DNA from: Paragorgia papillata
Lineage: Eukaryota > Cnidaria > Anthozoa > Scleralcyonacea > Coralliidae
Length of the DNA stretch: 64,000 nucleotides
Assembly (NCBI GenBank): GCA_035771165.1
Contig: JAWNZC010000106.1
Location: forward strand, 1,807,501-1,871,500
Direction of reading: 5' to 3'
Position numbers and translations under genes: made by a program. Position 1 is the stretch's first letter. Every line of letters begins with the position of its first letter. The notes beneath the pieces were generated by a model, which saw nothing but the letters and a program-made list of their open reading frames with translations, was not told the origin of the DNA and did not search any database. Below are positions 54,801-64,000 of this stretch, in pieces.

Positions 54801-54955
54801 TCTCCAGCATGTTCTTGGTCTGGTAAACATTTACTAGGTGTGTTTTTGTTCCAATTTTGCTTACTTATAATGACAATAAAGTTAAGAAAAAGGTAAATTT
54901 TTAGAGACAAACTGAATCCACGTCTGGCCGCCATAGTGACCGCTGACACTTGTCA
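51855..54955 (-). pseudogene. CR1/L2-like retrotransposon Y: 2A-like motif, PHD finger, APE endonuclease, RT (multiple frameshifts)
   Basis: The minus-strand order is: N-terminal region with RLQLCGDVHPNIGP at about 54600 (2A-like, non-canonical), a PHD-type finger (CHVCKNTLARTHRSITCNLC ... HIKCG), APE endonuclease pieces (FISETKIGSS, GGGGIMVFVAN, ILGIYRPP, ILLGDL), a linker with SELSDHKLIYG, RT (NKASGWDSISPKFLK, VYKKDDKYLKTNYRPITIL, STDMSKAFDSLHHPLML, RGCPQGSNLGPLLWN) and the catalytic MYADDHQIY at about 52230. Coding then stops at LYKAAILP, where X is inserted. At least four frameshifts (about 54590, 53820, 52335 and 52250) make it dead, but the full domain set is nearly complete. Confidence 0.9.
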
Positions 54956-55119
54956 TTAGCGGTGTGAATGCTCGTCGCTTGTCTGTAAGACTGTTCCCGT
55001 TAGAAATCATCCCGTAATCGTACGCCCTATTTAACACACGTGCATGCACGACTGACCATTCTTGATATAGCTTCGTTTGCTTTCGTCCACACACTGTAAA
55101 TTCAAAAGAGTCGTTTTGA

Positions 55120-55700
55120 CCCCAAGCACAGGGAGCCCAACTCTGACGCCTCTTTTTTTGTTTTATTATATTGAGCTTGACTGAAAACCGAGGCCGCATA
55201 ACAGTTGTGTAAGCTGGGATCGCGGCGCTTCTCTTAACAGTTGGTAATATATGCATATATATGCAAATTACAGCGCGCGGTAATTTGAAACTCGAAACAG
55301 CTGTGGGTTTCTGTGCCACGTGAATGGCGCGTGACGCTCACTGAAAGCTGAGACGACTAAACACGCAGTGCTGCGTTCTGTGTCGTGTAATTTGAGCTCG
55401 AACAAATTGACGTTGGCGGAACACCCGCGGTGTGATAAAACACGCGAAGGAGAAGAGGAGAAGAGAGGAAAGGGATGAAACTCTGAATTGTTTCTGTTCA
55501 ATTTTCGAAATAACTACGCGTTCCTGACTTTGTTTCACAAGCATTTTTCCTTTGATCGCTTGTTAGATTGTTCATAAACAAGTAATGGTACTTGTATTAT
55601 ACATACCCGACCCGAAATAAGTACATATTTAACGATATTTCAACGGACTTGTTATGTTCAAGGTGTTCCATAAGTAGCTTGGACACTTTACTCTGGACGT
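55120..55700 (+). repeat. Left arm of an inverted duplication (partner about 57600-57985)
   Basis: From GGGAGCCCAACTCTGACGCC through GGAAAGGGATGAAAC to GTGTTCCATAAGTAGCTTGG the sequence matches the complement of 57985-57600. In the right arm this block is the upstream region of the RFX-like gene, so the arm looks like a duplicated promoter facing the other way. Confidence 0.8.
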
Positions 55701-55862
55701 CATGGTCGGAAATGCCGATTGGTGTTCCGAGCCCCTTCGTAACCATTCGTGAACTGGCATTTCGTGATTTGATCGTAGTGCGTTGTAGGAATCTATTGGA
55801 ATAACTCTTTATGGCCCTTTTATACACAGTTGGAAGTTTTAAAAATGTTAGTATACTAATAC

Positions 55863-57594
55863 TCAAACGTCAACTGAAAAATACGTCAACTGTGAAAAAC
55901 TCCACGCTGTCCATCGGGAAGAAGAACTTGAAGGTGGCAAGTACTCTTTTAAATCGTCCCAAGCAAGATCTGCGGCGCCGACTGAAAGACCAAAATCTTT
56001 ATAAACATGCGCCCTTTTCCTCAAGCCATCGACTTCGATTGTCGCCTTAACTTTCTTCACCCAAGGGAAAGCATGCTTGACGAGGCGTCCCAGCTCGTGA
56101 AGAGAGGACACATCTCCGAGAAATGTGGAGATGTCTCCTTGTATTTCTGACACAGAAAGGCTATGGCCTTCGCAGTAGGTGTGTGTCTCTAACAACCTGA
56201 AGACAGATATCGTACAAAGGATTAGCAAATAGTGAATAGCAAATAGATTAAACTACGGTGGCCCGTTGGGGACACGCTTGTAACGTAGAAAATATACAGC
56301 ACTTCCGTAGAAAATGTATAGCCGTTCCGTAGAAAATGTATAGCTTTTCCGTACAAAATGTATAGCTCTTCCGTAGAAAATGTATAGCTCTTCCGTACAA
56401 AATGTATAGCTCTTCCGTACAAAATGTATAGCTCTTCCGTAGAAAGTTAAAACTAATGCGCTGCACGTTAAGCATGCATATTCGTATTACACGAAGTGTT
56501 GGTACGGTCTATTATTAATTCAATATGGCAGCTTGTCAGCAATGTTCTGCGGAGTTTCCTTCCCATGTTTACATTCAGTTTTGTCCTTCTTGTGGTTTTG
56601 AAAGAAACGGTATTAGGTTCCATTAAATTATTGGGTATTGTTTAGTGATTTAAAGTACAGAGTACTCAGAGGTTAAATAACATATGTTTACAATATCTCA
56701 CAGTATAAACGTCAGTATTTCAGAATTTTAATGAGGAGCATATAACGTTTCTGACGTGCTCTTCATTAAAATTCTGGTTTTCTTTTCGACGTGATAATTG
56801 ATAATCATTCAAACGTCTCTATACCATAATCATTCTAAACGTCTCTATACCATGTTCATTTTTTAGTAGCTGAGTTATAAGTTCGTATTTATAACCAAGA
56901 TGGAAATAATGCTCTATGATTCTACGTTCGATAACCACTGCAATATAATTTATAAAATAAAATGAAAAGATATTGTATGAATACTGACGTTTATACTGTG
57001 AGATATTGTAAACATATGCTATTTAACCTCTGAGTACTCTGTACTTTAAATCACTAAACAATACCCAATAATTTAATGGAACCTTACCGTTTCTTTCAAA
57101 GCCACAAGAAGGACAAAACTGAATGTAAACTTGGGAAGGAAACTCCGCAGAACATTGCTGACAAGCTGCCAAATTGAATTCATAATAGACCGTACCAACA
57201 CTTCATGTAATACGAATATGCTTAACGTGCGCGCGCAACAGTTTTAACTTTCTACGGAAGAGCTATACATTTTCTACGGAAGAGCTATACATTTTATACG
57301 GAAGAGCTATACATTTTCTACGGAAGAGCCATACATTTCTACGGAAGAGCTCTACATTTTCTATGGAACGGCTATACATTTTCTACGGAAGTGCTGTATA
57401 TTTTCTACGGAACAAGCGTGTCCCCAACGGGCCACCGTATTAAACTGAATATTAAACGTATACTTCATATAAATATTTAAACAAACAAGTGCTTTGTCTT
57501 ACCTCGCAATTATGCATTCCTCTTTTGATCGTTCTGAGTGCGGATGAATTGACAGAATTGTATTCAGAGATCTCAGCGGTGGTCTGCTTGCCAT
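55863..57594 (-). CDS. Two-exon gene, 141 aa, possible RFX-like winged-helix protein
   Basis: Exon 1 runs 57594-57503: ATG, MASRPPLRSLNTILSIHPHS, 30 codons plus AG, ending at a GTAAGAC donor. Exon 2 runs 56196-55863, starts after CAG, is in phase, and reads LLETHTYCEGHSLSVSEIQG, then LHELGRLVKHAFPWVKKVKA and HVYKDFGLS, stopping with TGA. The pattern of a helix, then LGRLVKHAFPWVKK, then a Tyr-containing wing recalls RFX DNA-binding domains (FGKLIRxxFPxLKxRR ... YHYYG). That assignment is by eye. The 1.3-kb intron holds a foldback transposon. Upstream is the inverted promoter arm. The C-terminus after Ser-rich PPSSSSS is probably divergent. Confidence 0.55.
56254..57439. mobile_element. 1,186-bp fold-back transposon in the intron of the RFX-like gene, 6-bp TSD
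   Basis: TIR TACGGTGGCCCGTTGGGGAC at the left and its complement at the right, flanked by TTAAAC at 56248-56253 and 57440-57445. Each arm (about 480 bp) carries about eight 22-bp units of TTCCGTAGAAAATGTATAGC type, followed by a unique inner arm (GTTTACAATATCTCACAGTA and complement). The centre lies near 56760-56970. Confidence 0.92.
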
Positions 57595-57639
57595 CCGGCG
57601 GATTCCGATCACAAACAGCTGCCAAGCTACTTATGGAAC

Positions 57640-57985
57640 ACGTTGAACAGAGACGCGTCGGTGTTTCATCCCTTTCCTCTCTTCTCTTGTTTCTCGCTCG
57701 CGTGTTTTCCAGCACTGCCGCACTGACTGCGTGTTTAGTCGTCTCAGCTTTCAGTGAGCGTCACGCGCCATTCACGTGGCACAGAAGCCCACAGCTGTTT
57801 CGAGTTTCGAATTACCGCGCGCTGTAATTTGCATATATATGTATATATTACCAACTGTTAAGAGAAGCGCCGCGATCCCAGCTTACACAACTGTTAAGCG
57901 GCCTCGGTTTTCAGTCAAGCTCAATATAATAAAACAAAAAAAGAGGCGTCAGAGTTGGGCTCCCTGTGCCCCAAGGAGTCATTTC
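57640..57985 (-). repeat. Right arm of the inverted duplication, upstream region of the RFX-like gene
   Basis: Complement of 55120-55500, ending in GGGCTCCCTGTG. A TATATATGTATATATT tract at about 57835 could act as a core promoter; that is inference. Confidence 0.75.
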
Positions 57986-58262
57986 AGCTCTTTTAATCTG
58001 GGGGTCGTTTCGACTATTTCAAGGAGTCATTTTTACTCCAAGAGTTGTTTTGACCCATAATGTGGAGTCAAAACGATTCCTTGCCGGAGTCTCTGCATTC
58101 TCTCTTAGAGTCATAGGACTCCTGGTGGGATCGTCTGACTCTTTATGGAGTGAACAAAGAGTCGCGTTACTCCTCGATTGAGTCGATTCACCAAAAGAGT
58201 CGCTTTACTCCTTGATAAAGTCAATTTATCACGAGTCGTTTTACTCCTTGGTGGAGTGAAGA
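57966..58262. repeat. Array of degenerate GGAGTC..GACTCC words (left block)
   Basis: At least a dozen variants of AGGAGTCATTTTTACTCC, AGAGTCGCTTTACTCC and TGGAGTCAAAACGATTCC, each a short imperfect palindrome. Confidence 0.85.
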
Positions 58263-59314
58263 GCATTAGCTATGCTTTTTGTTTATGCATGTCACGCATA
58301 TCATTCAGATAGAAGGAACGCGGCAAATCGTGGCGTACCGGTAAAGTAAAAAATGTCATATCGACAGTATATAGTCTGTATAGACCAATGCAGCTTGGGT
58401 TAAGTGATGTATACCGAAAGCATATATCACTTGAAACTTATTTATAATAATCAATAGATCGTTTTCACTCACGTGATCGGTGGCCCCATTGGGATGGTGA
58501 AACAATACAAAATATTTGAATAAGAAAGAGCTAATTCCCATACCGTACACCAATATGGCCGCCATTTCATTGTTTTGGTACACCAATATGGCCGCCGTGA
58601 CGTCAGATGAAAACGATCTATTATAATGGTGAGAACGTCTAAAAGAGCATTCAGTAGAATGAACAGTCATTCCATAAAATACGAACAAATCAAAAGGAAA
58701 CTATATTTTTGGGCTTAATATCCGTATTCCATTTTTAAATTGCAATACTCTCGACAATGCTCTACTTTTGGCAATTATATTTCAACGGAGCTTTCACAGT
58801 TCTTTCCGAACCAAGCGGATCAATCTCAGCCAATCAAGCGATGCTTATGTGACGCTTGAATAAACAGCACTGTCTTCGCAGAGGTCCACCCTGAGGCTCA
58901 ACCAATCACAAAACGCGAATTTTGATCCACTTAATTTATTCATCAAACTATGCTTGATCCGATCATATTCATAATAAACTTGGTCACGCTGTCGACAACA
59001 GAAACGTTTATGTCAATGGAGTTCAACAAGAGATTTCCGAAAGAAATTCAACGAATTACCCGGATAGATATGGCACTAACGAAGTAAAGACTTTTGATGA
59101 AGGAATACTAACAACAACGACAAAATATTCCCTTCTAACAAACACCGTTGGCGTTGTATATTCGCTGGATATTGTATATTCGTTGTATATTCTAATGGCG
59201 AAGCTAATCGTCTAAATGCTACTGTAATCGTTTCATGCTATATTTGTTTTAACTATATGATTATACTTTGATCTTGATTTGTTTTGGTCTTGCAACTTTA
59301 CATTTTGTTGGTGT
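58263..59314. other. Mostly non-coding; one 86-codon open frame
   Basis: A plus-strand frame without ATG at 58958-59215 (NRNVYVNGVQQEISERNSTN, DRYGTNEVKTFDEG) has protein-like composition but no recognised family. A plus-strand ATG-less exon is possible. The rest shows no gene. Confidence 0.25.
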
Positions 59315-59480
59315 CTAAAGTAATTCATTCACAGTATTAATGCTTTCAGGTTTCGCGGCCGAGTTAAGTTTTTCTAATATTTGATTTCCCATAAGCCCGT
59401 TTTGAACTGTGAAGTGTTGGACGAATATAGCATAGAGAAATTGCCTTTGGGATTCAAGGTTTGATAAATACCATGTAGGA
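59315..59480 (-). CDS. Candidate terminal exon, 54 codons, unknown protein
   Basis: On the minus strand, after ATTATTCAG the frame reads PTWYLSNLESQRQFLYAIFV ... NGLMGNQILEKLNSAAKPES ... VNELL and stops at 59315. Clean acceptor, good amino-acid composition and no stops make it likely to be real coding. It could be the C-terminus of a transposon protein of the surrounding CACTA-like element or a captured host exon. Confidence 0.4.
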
Positions 59481-59499
59481 CTGAATAATTGTCGAAATA

Positions 59500-59840
59500 T
59501 TAAACGCAAAGTCACAGTAGAAATGACCCCATATAAGAGTAATAACGACTCCAAAATAAGAGTATAAATTACCGAAAATAAGGGTCGAAATGAGTCATTC
59601 AAATGAGTAGAAATTAGTCCAAAAGAAGCAGAATTGACCCTGCAAAAGAGTCAAAATAACTCCTCTGAAGAGTTTTTAAAGTACCCTTGAAATGGTCAAA
59701 ATGACTCCTTCAAAGGAGTACAAATGACTATTCGGAAGCCAGAGTAGGCTTAGAAGGAGTCAAAACGACTCCTTCTGAGGTGTCGTTCTGGGGTCACAAA
59801 AACGACTCCTTTGAAAGGGTCGAAACGCTCTTTTAAATTT
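59500..59840. repeat. Array of degenerate GGAGTC..GACTCC words (right block)
   Basis: Repeated GGAGTCAAAACGACTCCTT, AGAGTCAAAATAACTCC and AGGAGTACAAATGACT variants run up to the CACTG terminus at 59846. Confidence 0.85.
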
Positions 59841-59846
59841 ACAGTG

Positions 59847-61440
59847 CACCCATTCTTGGTCATCGTTTCCGGATCCCCTCTCCTTTTGTTTTTTCGTCCA
59901 CAGGTGCCGTTGTTGTCATGCCTTTCAGGTCTGTGCCCGATAGATTGCTACTGGTTACGAAGAAGTATATCCACGCCAACGCCGAAACGCGTCGCTAATC
60001 GGTCACCTCAAACATACATGTAGGACGCTATCTATCCACAGCTGCCTTTGAAGGTATGGCACAACTTACTTCCGGTAAAATTACGTGCTCTGATTGACTG
60101 AGACGCGTCATGTGCCGAGTAAGGATTACGGATTTGTCGGCCATTTTGTTTACAAAAGAACAACGAACGAAGTACAAAGAAATCTTTGAAAATCCGAATA
60201 AATTTAATTAAAACAGTATGATTAAGACGATGAGCCATCGATCTGACAGCGAGTTTTACGATCTTGAAAGTAATTACAACCGAAGAACAACAACATTGAA
60301 AATGACGAGTCTATGTCATGACAGTCACGCTATATACAGTATATATTTTAGGTATGTTGTTTAAAATAGCCATATAATAAACCTCTTACTATAGAAATAC
60401 ATAAACGCAACGACCCATCGCCCGCTTTATATGTATTTTTAACACAACAACCCCCCCCCCCCCCCCCCCCCGAAAACATCCCAGAAAATTAATATAAAGC
60501 AAAGTTCATCTGTTGTCATGTATTGACAGACCAAAAGGCGAAAGAACATGCATAGTCAATGTTAAAAAAAACGAGATCAACTAGGTGGCAAATTCTCATT
60601 CAAAAACATATATAAATAGTGGCCAAGAAAAGATACAATGCCAACGACCAGCGTCCAAAGACAATGCTAGACAAGATATTATTTATATTGATTTTCATTT
60701 TCAAGATTTCTTTCGTTTTAACTCAGCTAAACTGGTAAATACGAATCTCCTACCGTTATTAAACTTTCTTCTGCTCATATCACCACAAACACTGCCAATT
60801 CAGTCTACTCTATTCGGATTGTTTTTCTCGTTCGCGGTTTCTTACTTTTTTCGTTGTTGACAAATAAATATGACAAGGCATCATTCATTTCTCCTCATGA
60901 TCTAAAAAGCCGTTTGTTTCAAAATTTCTTCATCGTTCTCTCTCGAGTTAAGTAGAATACACCAGAGCAGAATTCTTTACCACGGCTTTGAACAGTTTCA
61001 GAACAAATCCTTGTTCTTTCAGATACATTTCGGTCGGCATCGTTTTCGGTCTTTATTGTATAAATTTTTAGGCTTTTTTCAGTAGTTTTAAGTCATGTTT
61101 ATTGTTGCTTCTTCTCTGCTGTCTCTATTGCTGTCACATCTCTTCTTAGCCTTCTTTCTTTGGTCTTTTTCCATAGTAATGTTAATGTACATTTTAGCTG
61201 AAACCTTTTTTTCTGGCAAAGATTTCTTTCGTCATGATCGTGATCGCTGAAAAACTGTATTTCGCAATCCAACCGAACTTATAAATAATTTGAATAATTT
61301 AACAGGTTAGTTACCAGTACCCTGCTATCCGAACTGCGGAAGTTGTGGATTTGATAACATATATATATATAAACATTTTTCAGAATTACTTTCAGGTTTT
61401 CATTCGCGTGTAATTTTGCGTGTAAGTGGACTCCACGCGT
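59847..61440. other. Non-coding, with a 21-base poly(C) tract
   Basis: C-run at 60451-60471. No supported gene; frames at 60585-60860 lack recognisable content. Confidence 0.5.
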
Positions 61441-61444
61441 GTCG

Positions 61445-61609
61445 AGATTAGCACCCTCGCCCGGGCTCGGGGATTAATCTCTACTGCTTGGTCATTATAC
61501 GAAAAATATCAGACCTCGGGTCTAGATCTTTTATGTACAAACCTCGCCCAGCTACGGGCTCGGTCCGTATACTGTTAAGACCTCGGTCTGATATTTTCCC
61601 GCAATGACC
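61445..61609. repeat. Two adjacent palindromes (GGTCATT..GACCTCGGTCTGATATTTT family)
   Basis: A small hairpin AGATTAGCACCC ... GGGGATTAATCT (61445-61482) is followed by a larger palindrome. That one starts GGTCATTATACGAAAAATAT with CAGACCTCGG and is mirrored by GACCTCGGTCTGATATTTT ... GCAATGACC to 61609. Same design as the other tail palindromes. Confidence 0.85.
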
Positions 61610-61631
61610 GCGCACACTCTTGGTAAATTTA

Positions 61632-61931
61632 ATAAGAAGTTAATAACACTTCGCTATTATAGTCTTGTGTGTTTTCCTCTTTATTGACGGGTGACTTCTT
61701 GATGTTCAGGATGTTGAAAGTACCACTGGTTGGAGCGACACGGATGGTCCCTGCAGGCTCGACACCGTCGCTCCTTGTTACTGACTCCATCCTTCCGATC
61801 TGCTTAATAATAGCGCCGTCATATTTATAGATTTTATAGTAACGACCTGGAACATTAATCAGTGTGATCAGCACTTTAACTGCATTGGGTGTACCGCCTT
61901 GTTGAACGCCGTGTTCATTGTTAACGGCAAT
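61632..61931 (-). CDS. Open frame of 100 codons without ATG, unknown
   Basis: The minus-strand frame from 61931 reads VNNEHGVQQGGTPNAVKVLI, then VPGRYYKIYKYDGAIIKQIG, GVEPAGTIRVAPTSGTFNIL, and stops at 61629. The composition is that of a folded, beta-rich protein with Gly/Pro turns. An in-frame TAA lies just upstream and no ATG occurs before codon 50, so it is either an exon with an unseen acceptor or a 5'-truncated gene. Not recognised. Confidence 0.4.
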
Positions 61932-62886
61932 TTATAGCTTTTCTTGTATATACCTAGTTGCATTTTGTTATTTTTTTTCACCTCAGAAAATACAAAAATA
62001 TAGACTTTGCGGAGAATGTTTTGTATGTCACATATTTTTGTTGAAAAGAGCTCAAAATAAAACAATTTTTAAGTCATTTCGCTATTCAAAAGCTCTTTAT
62101 TTAAGCTTTATTGTCTTATTCAGTGAACATACTTTTTAACTGCATTTGGGGATTGTGAAACAACTTGAAAGGTAAAATTTTTACATAATCATGAACGTAT
62201 AGGTATGACACAAAAATGTTGAATCCGCCATACTTACAGTAATCAAACTGAGCAAAAAAATTTCAGGTTCAAACAACATTTTCGTTTTGTTCCTCGCTCA
62301 AAACCTTTTTATTTTGGCACTCAAAACCTTTTTATTTTGGCATTTAAATTTTGTCTAGCTTGTACATTCAACATACCTTTTAAATGCATATGGAGGTTGA
62401 GAAATATATCGAAAAATGTGTATTTTCTATACATATAAGCGTGATCACTAGACGGAAAATTTCCCACCACACAGGAACGTTTTCTTTGTCTTATGAGCTC
62501 TCGATCGGGTCTAATGACTTTAAGACAAAGAATCTTGTCCGTTCCTATCGTACGGAAGAGTGGAAACTAGCCTTTAATTAAGCCTAGTCTTCATCAGACA
62601 CTAATACTAACACTTAGGCCTGGCGTAAATTTTAAGTAAGCTTGCATGTCTAATGTTTAGTCTATGACACATAGTCGTGGGATAGCGCCACAGAATAAAG
62701 ATTGCCAGAAGTCCGACTCCAGAAAAAAAATGTCCCATTATTTTATGCGCATGCGCCAGTCGGCCATTTTGAGAGTAGGTGCCCCCGGAAAATTAGCCCT
62801 CTCGTCCATGCGACCCTCCGGCTCCTGTATGCAATTACTCTTGGCTTTCTTGTGACCTTTTCATTAACTTTATATTGTGATATATT
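61932..62886. other. Non-coding
   Basis: No gene. The phrase CAAAACCTTTTTATTTTGGCA is duplicated at about 62302 and 62324. Confidence 0.45.
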
Positions 62887-63745
62887 TAACAATTAGTCAC
62901 CGAAGTCGAGGTGACTATCGGTGAATATTTACCGAGCCGCGAAGCGGCGAGGTAAATACACCGATAGTCACCGAGACTGAGGTGACTAATTGTTTTAGTA
63001 TAATTTCAGAGGTTGATAAAAAACCAATAACGTTGAAACAAAAACTTTTAAACAACTGCTTTCATTTTAACAGTGGCGATTCTGTTTATTCACAGACGAT
63101 GTTAGCAAGCCACAGTCTTTGTCAGTAAATAATTTCAAAAAAAGAGTTAACAACATCCTACTTTGGAATTAAACTTGTACATACATTCAAATATATGCTA
63201 AAAAGACTTTTATTCTGGTGTTTTGGATCCTGTGTTACGGCTTTTTTGCACTTAATTCATGTTCTATATGTTCTTCACTCATGACGAATTTTTCGAAAAC
63301 TTCGCTACGACCAAAACCTAGCCAAAACATACAAAAAATACGAAGAATTATAGAAAATATACTTCCTTACCTTTATAAAGTTTTGTTTTTACGATATTTG
63401 ATATGTACAACATCTCAGTGATAAATGTTTTCAGTATTATGCTCTTTTGTTTGTCTCAAAAACTACAGACCCCATTTTGAAAAAAAAAATCAACCCTTCA
63501 ATGAATCGACAAATTCTAAAATCTCATACTTCAAAATGACAACTCCGAGGGGGAGACTGAAACGAGTAAAGTCAGTGCAGTGTTGAATAAGTACCAGTCT
63601 CTTTTCCAAAACTACTTTTGAAGAACAATTTCTTGTGATGTAATAGTCACCGCGCTAGGCGGTGACTATCACCTCAGATTCACCGCTGAGCGGACCAATC
63701 AGAGAGCTGGAAAGCCTCTTTTCCACTATGAAATTATACTAAATA
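62887..63745 (-). mobile_element. Palindromic MITE, AATTAGTCACCGAAG family, copy d
   Basis: The left tail is a 110-bp palindrome (AACAATTAGTCACCGAAG ... GACTGAGGTGACTAATTGTT) with a GGTGACTATCGGTGAAT core. The minus-strand head at the right has CTCTGATTGGTCCG (complement of about 63693-63706) and the dyad ATAGTCACCGC-CTAG-CGCGGTGACTAT. Terminal AGTATAATTTCA words mirror each other at 62998 and 63729. No recombinase gene inside. Confidence 0.85.
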
Positions 63746-63897
63746 TATATATATATAAATAATATTTAGTTAAGAAAATAAGTAATTTTCTTTAGAAAAC
63801 GATTGTTTGGAGATAAAATTCTTTGAACACGAGGTTATTAAAACTTCAGTACGTGGACACTACGGGTAAAAGTCCGTGGCAAAAAAGTTCTCCACTC

Positions 63898-64000
63898 ATG
63901 AAGCTGGGTTTTACATTTCTCGATTATGCCAACACATTTGTTTATAGAAAAAGATGGCTAAAAATTTCGGAACTACGTATTGTTGAAAATCATCGGGTAC
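63898..64000 (+). CDS. Open reading frame at window end, related to the first exon of the GGTCTGTACTAGTG family
   Basis: From ATG 63898 the frame is open for 34 codons and runs off the window. Its last part (RKRWLKISELRIVEN) matches the first exon of copies B and C (ATRWIIISELPIVEM) in the same frame, with synonymous and non-synonymous differences. It may be the first exon of another, perhaps autonomous, family member continuing to the right. Confidence 0.4.
   Translation, partial: MKLGFTFLDYANTFVYRKRWLKISELRIVENHRV

Larger units (their letters stand above)
55092..59846. mobile_element. CACTA-like (CACTG-ended) element or composite enclosing a host-like gene
   Basis: The left end CACTGTAAATTCAAAAGAGT (55092) and the complement of the right end (CACTGTAAATTTAAAAGAG, ending 59846) are inverted. 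Subterminal words of the GGAGTCAAAACGACTCC type are dense at 57966-58262 and 59500-59840, the kind of subterminal array found in CACTA/EnSpm elements. A 2-bp CA repeat flanks both ends, which is weak. No transposase core recognised. It may be two overlapping elements rather than one. Confidence 0.5.

Noticed and set aside
57489..57827. 112-codon plus-strand frame over the first exon of the RFX-like gene
   Set aside because: The opposite strand has the better evidence: ATG, clean donor, phase-matched second exon.
62560..62605. Hammerhead-like CTGATGA on the minus strand with an ACTAG/CTAGT stem
   Set aside because: The GAAA element is missing after the stem (reads TTCC), so the catalytic core is incomplete.

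Overview
This is a gene-poor, transposon-rich stretch of an animal nuclear genome. Spliceosomal introns, AT-rich DNA, acetylserotonin-O-methyltransferase-like and RFX-like genes, 5S-derived SINEs and many KRT (DUF3504/Crypton-type) tyrosine recombinase elements suggest a cnidarian, most likely an anthozoan such as a coral or sea anemone. The taxon is inferred from gene style, not from a marker gene.

Host genes are few. (1) A + strand gene appears to span much of the left half: two homologous 81/84-bp phase 1-1 exons (286-366 and 15459-15542) and a terminal exon (32786-32919), each joining through a split Gly codon, with TE-filled introns of 15 and 17 kb. (2) An ASMT-like first exon with a frameshift lies at 36956-37518. 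(3) A two-exon minus-strand gene at 55863-57594 may encode a small RFX-like winged-helix protein. Short exon-like or ORF fragments occur at 6904-7010, 59315-59480, 61632-61931 and 63898-64000.

Region by region: 1-16 kb has an 8-bp-TSD MITE, a 5S-SINE, large arrays of palindromic units, a 333-bp tandem repeat and the remains of a Polinton/adinto-like virus (packaging ATPase fragment, C2H2 ORF). 17-24 kb is dominated by (TGTAG/TATAG)n arrays, one of which holds an intact 964-codon R2-like retrotransposon ORF. 24-35 kb holds a KRT recombinase element, palindromic MITE families and a SINE interrupted by a MITE. 36-42 kb has the ASMT exon, two dead non-LTR elements and a hammerhead ribozyme. 42-49 kb has two more KRT elements. 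49-55 kb is a nested pair of non-LTR retrotransposons. 55-60 kb is a CACTA-like element or region enclosing the RFX-like gene. 60-64 kb has more palindromic repeats.

The most unusual theme is a shared layout of the KRT elements and several non-autonomous families: a TGATTGG box, then a family-specific palindrome, then a short first exon with a splice donor, with related palindromic words at the far end. In two elements the palindrome is about 12-bp arms around a 6-bp spacer, the layout of a tyrosine-recombinase core site.
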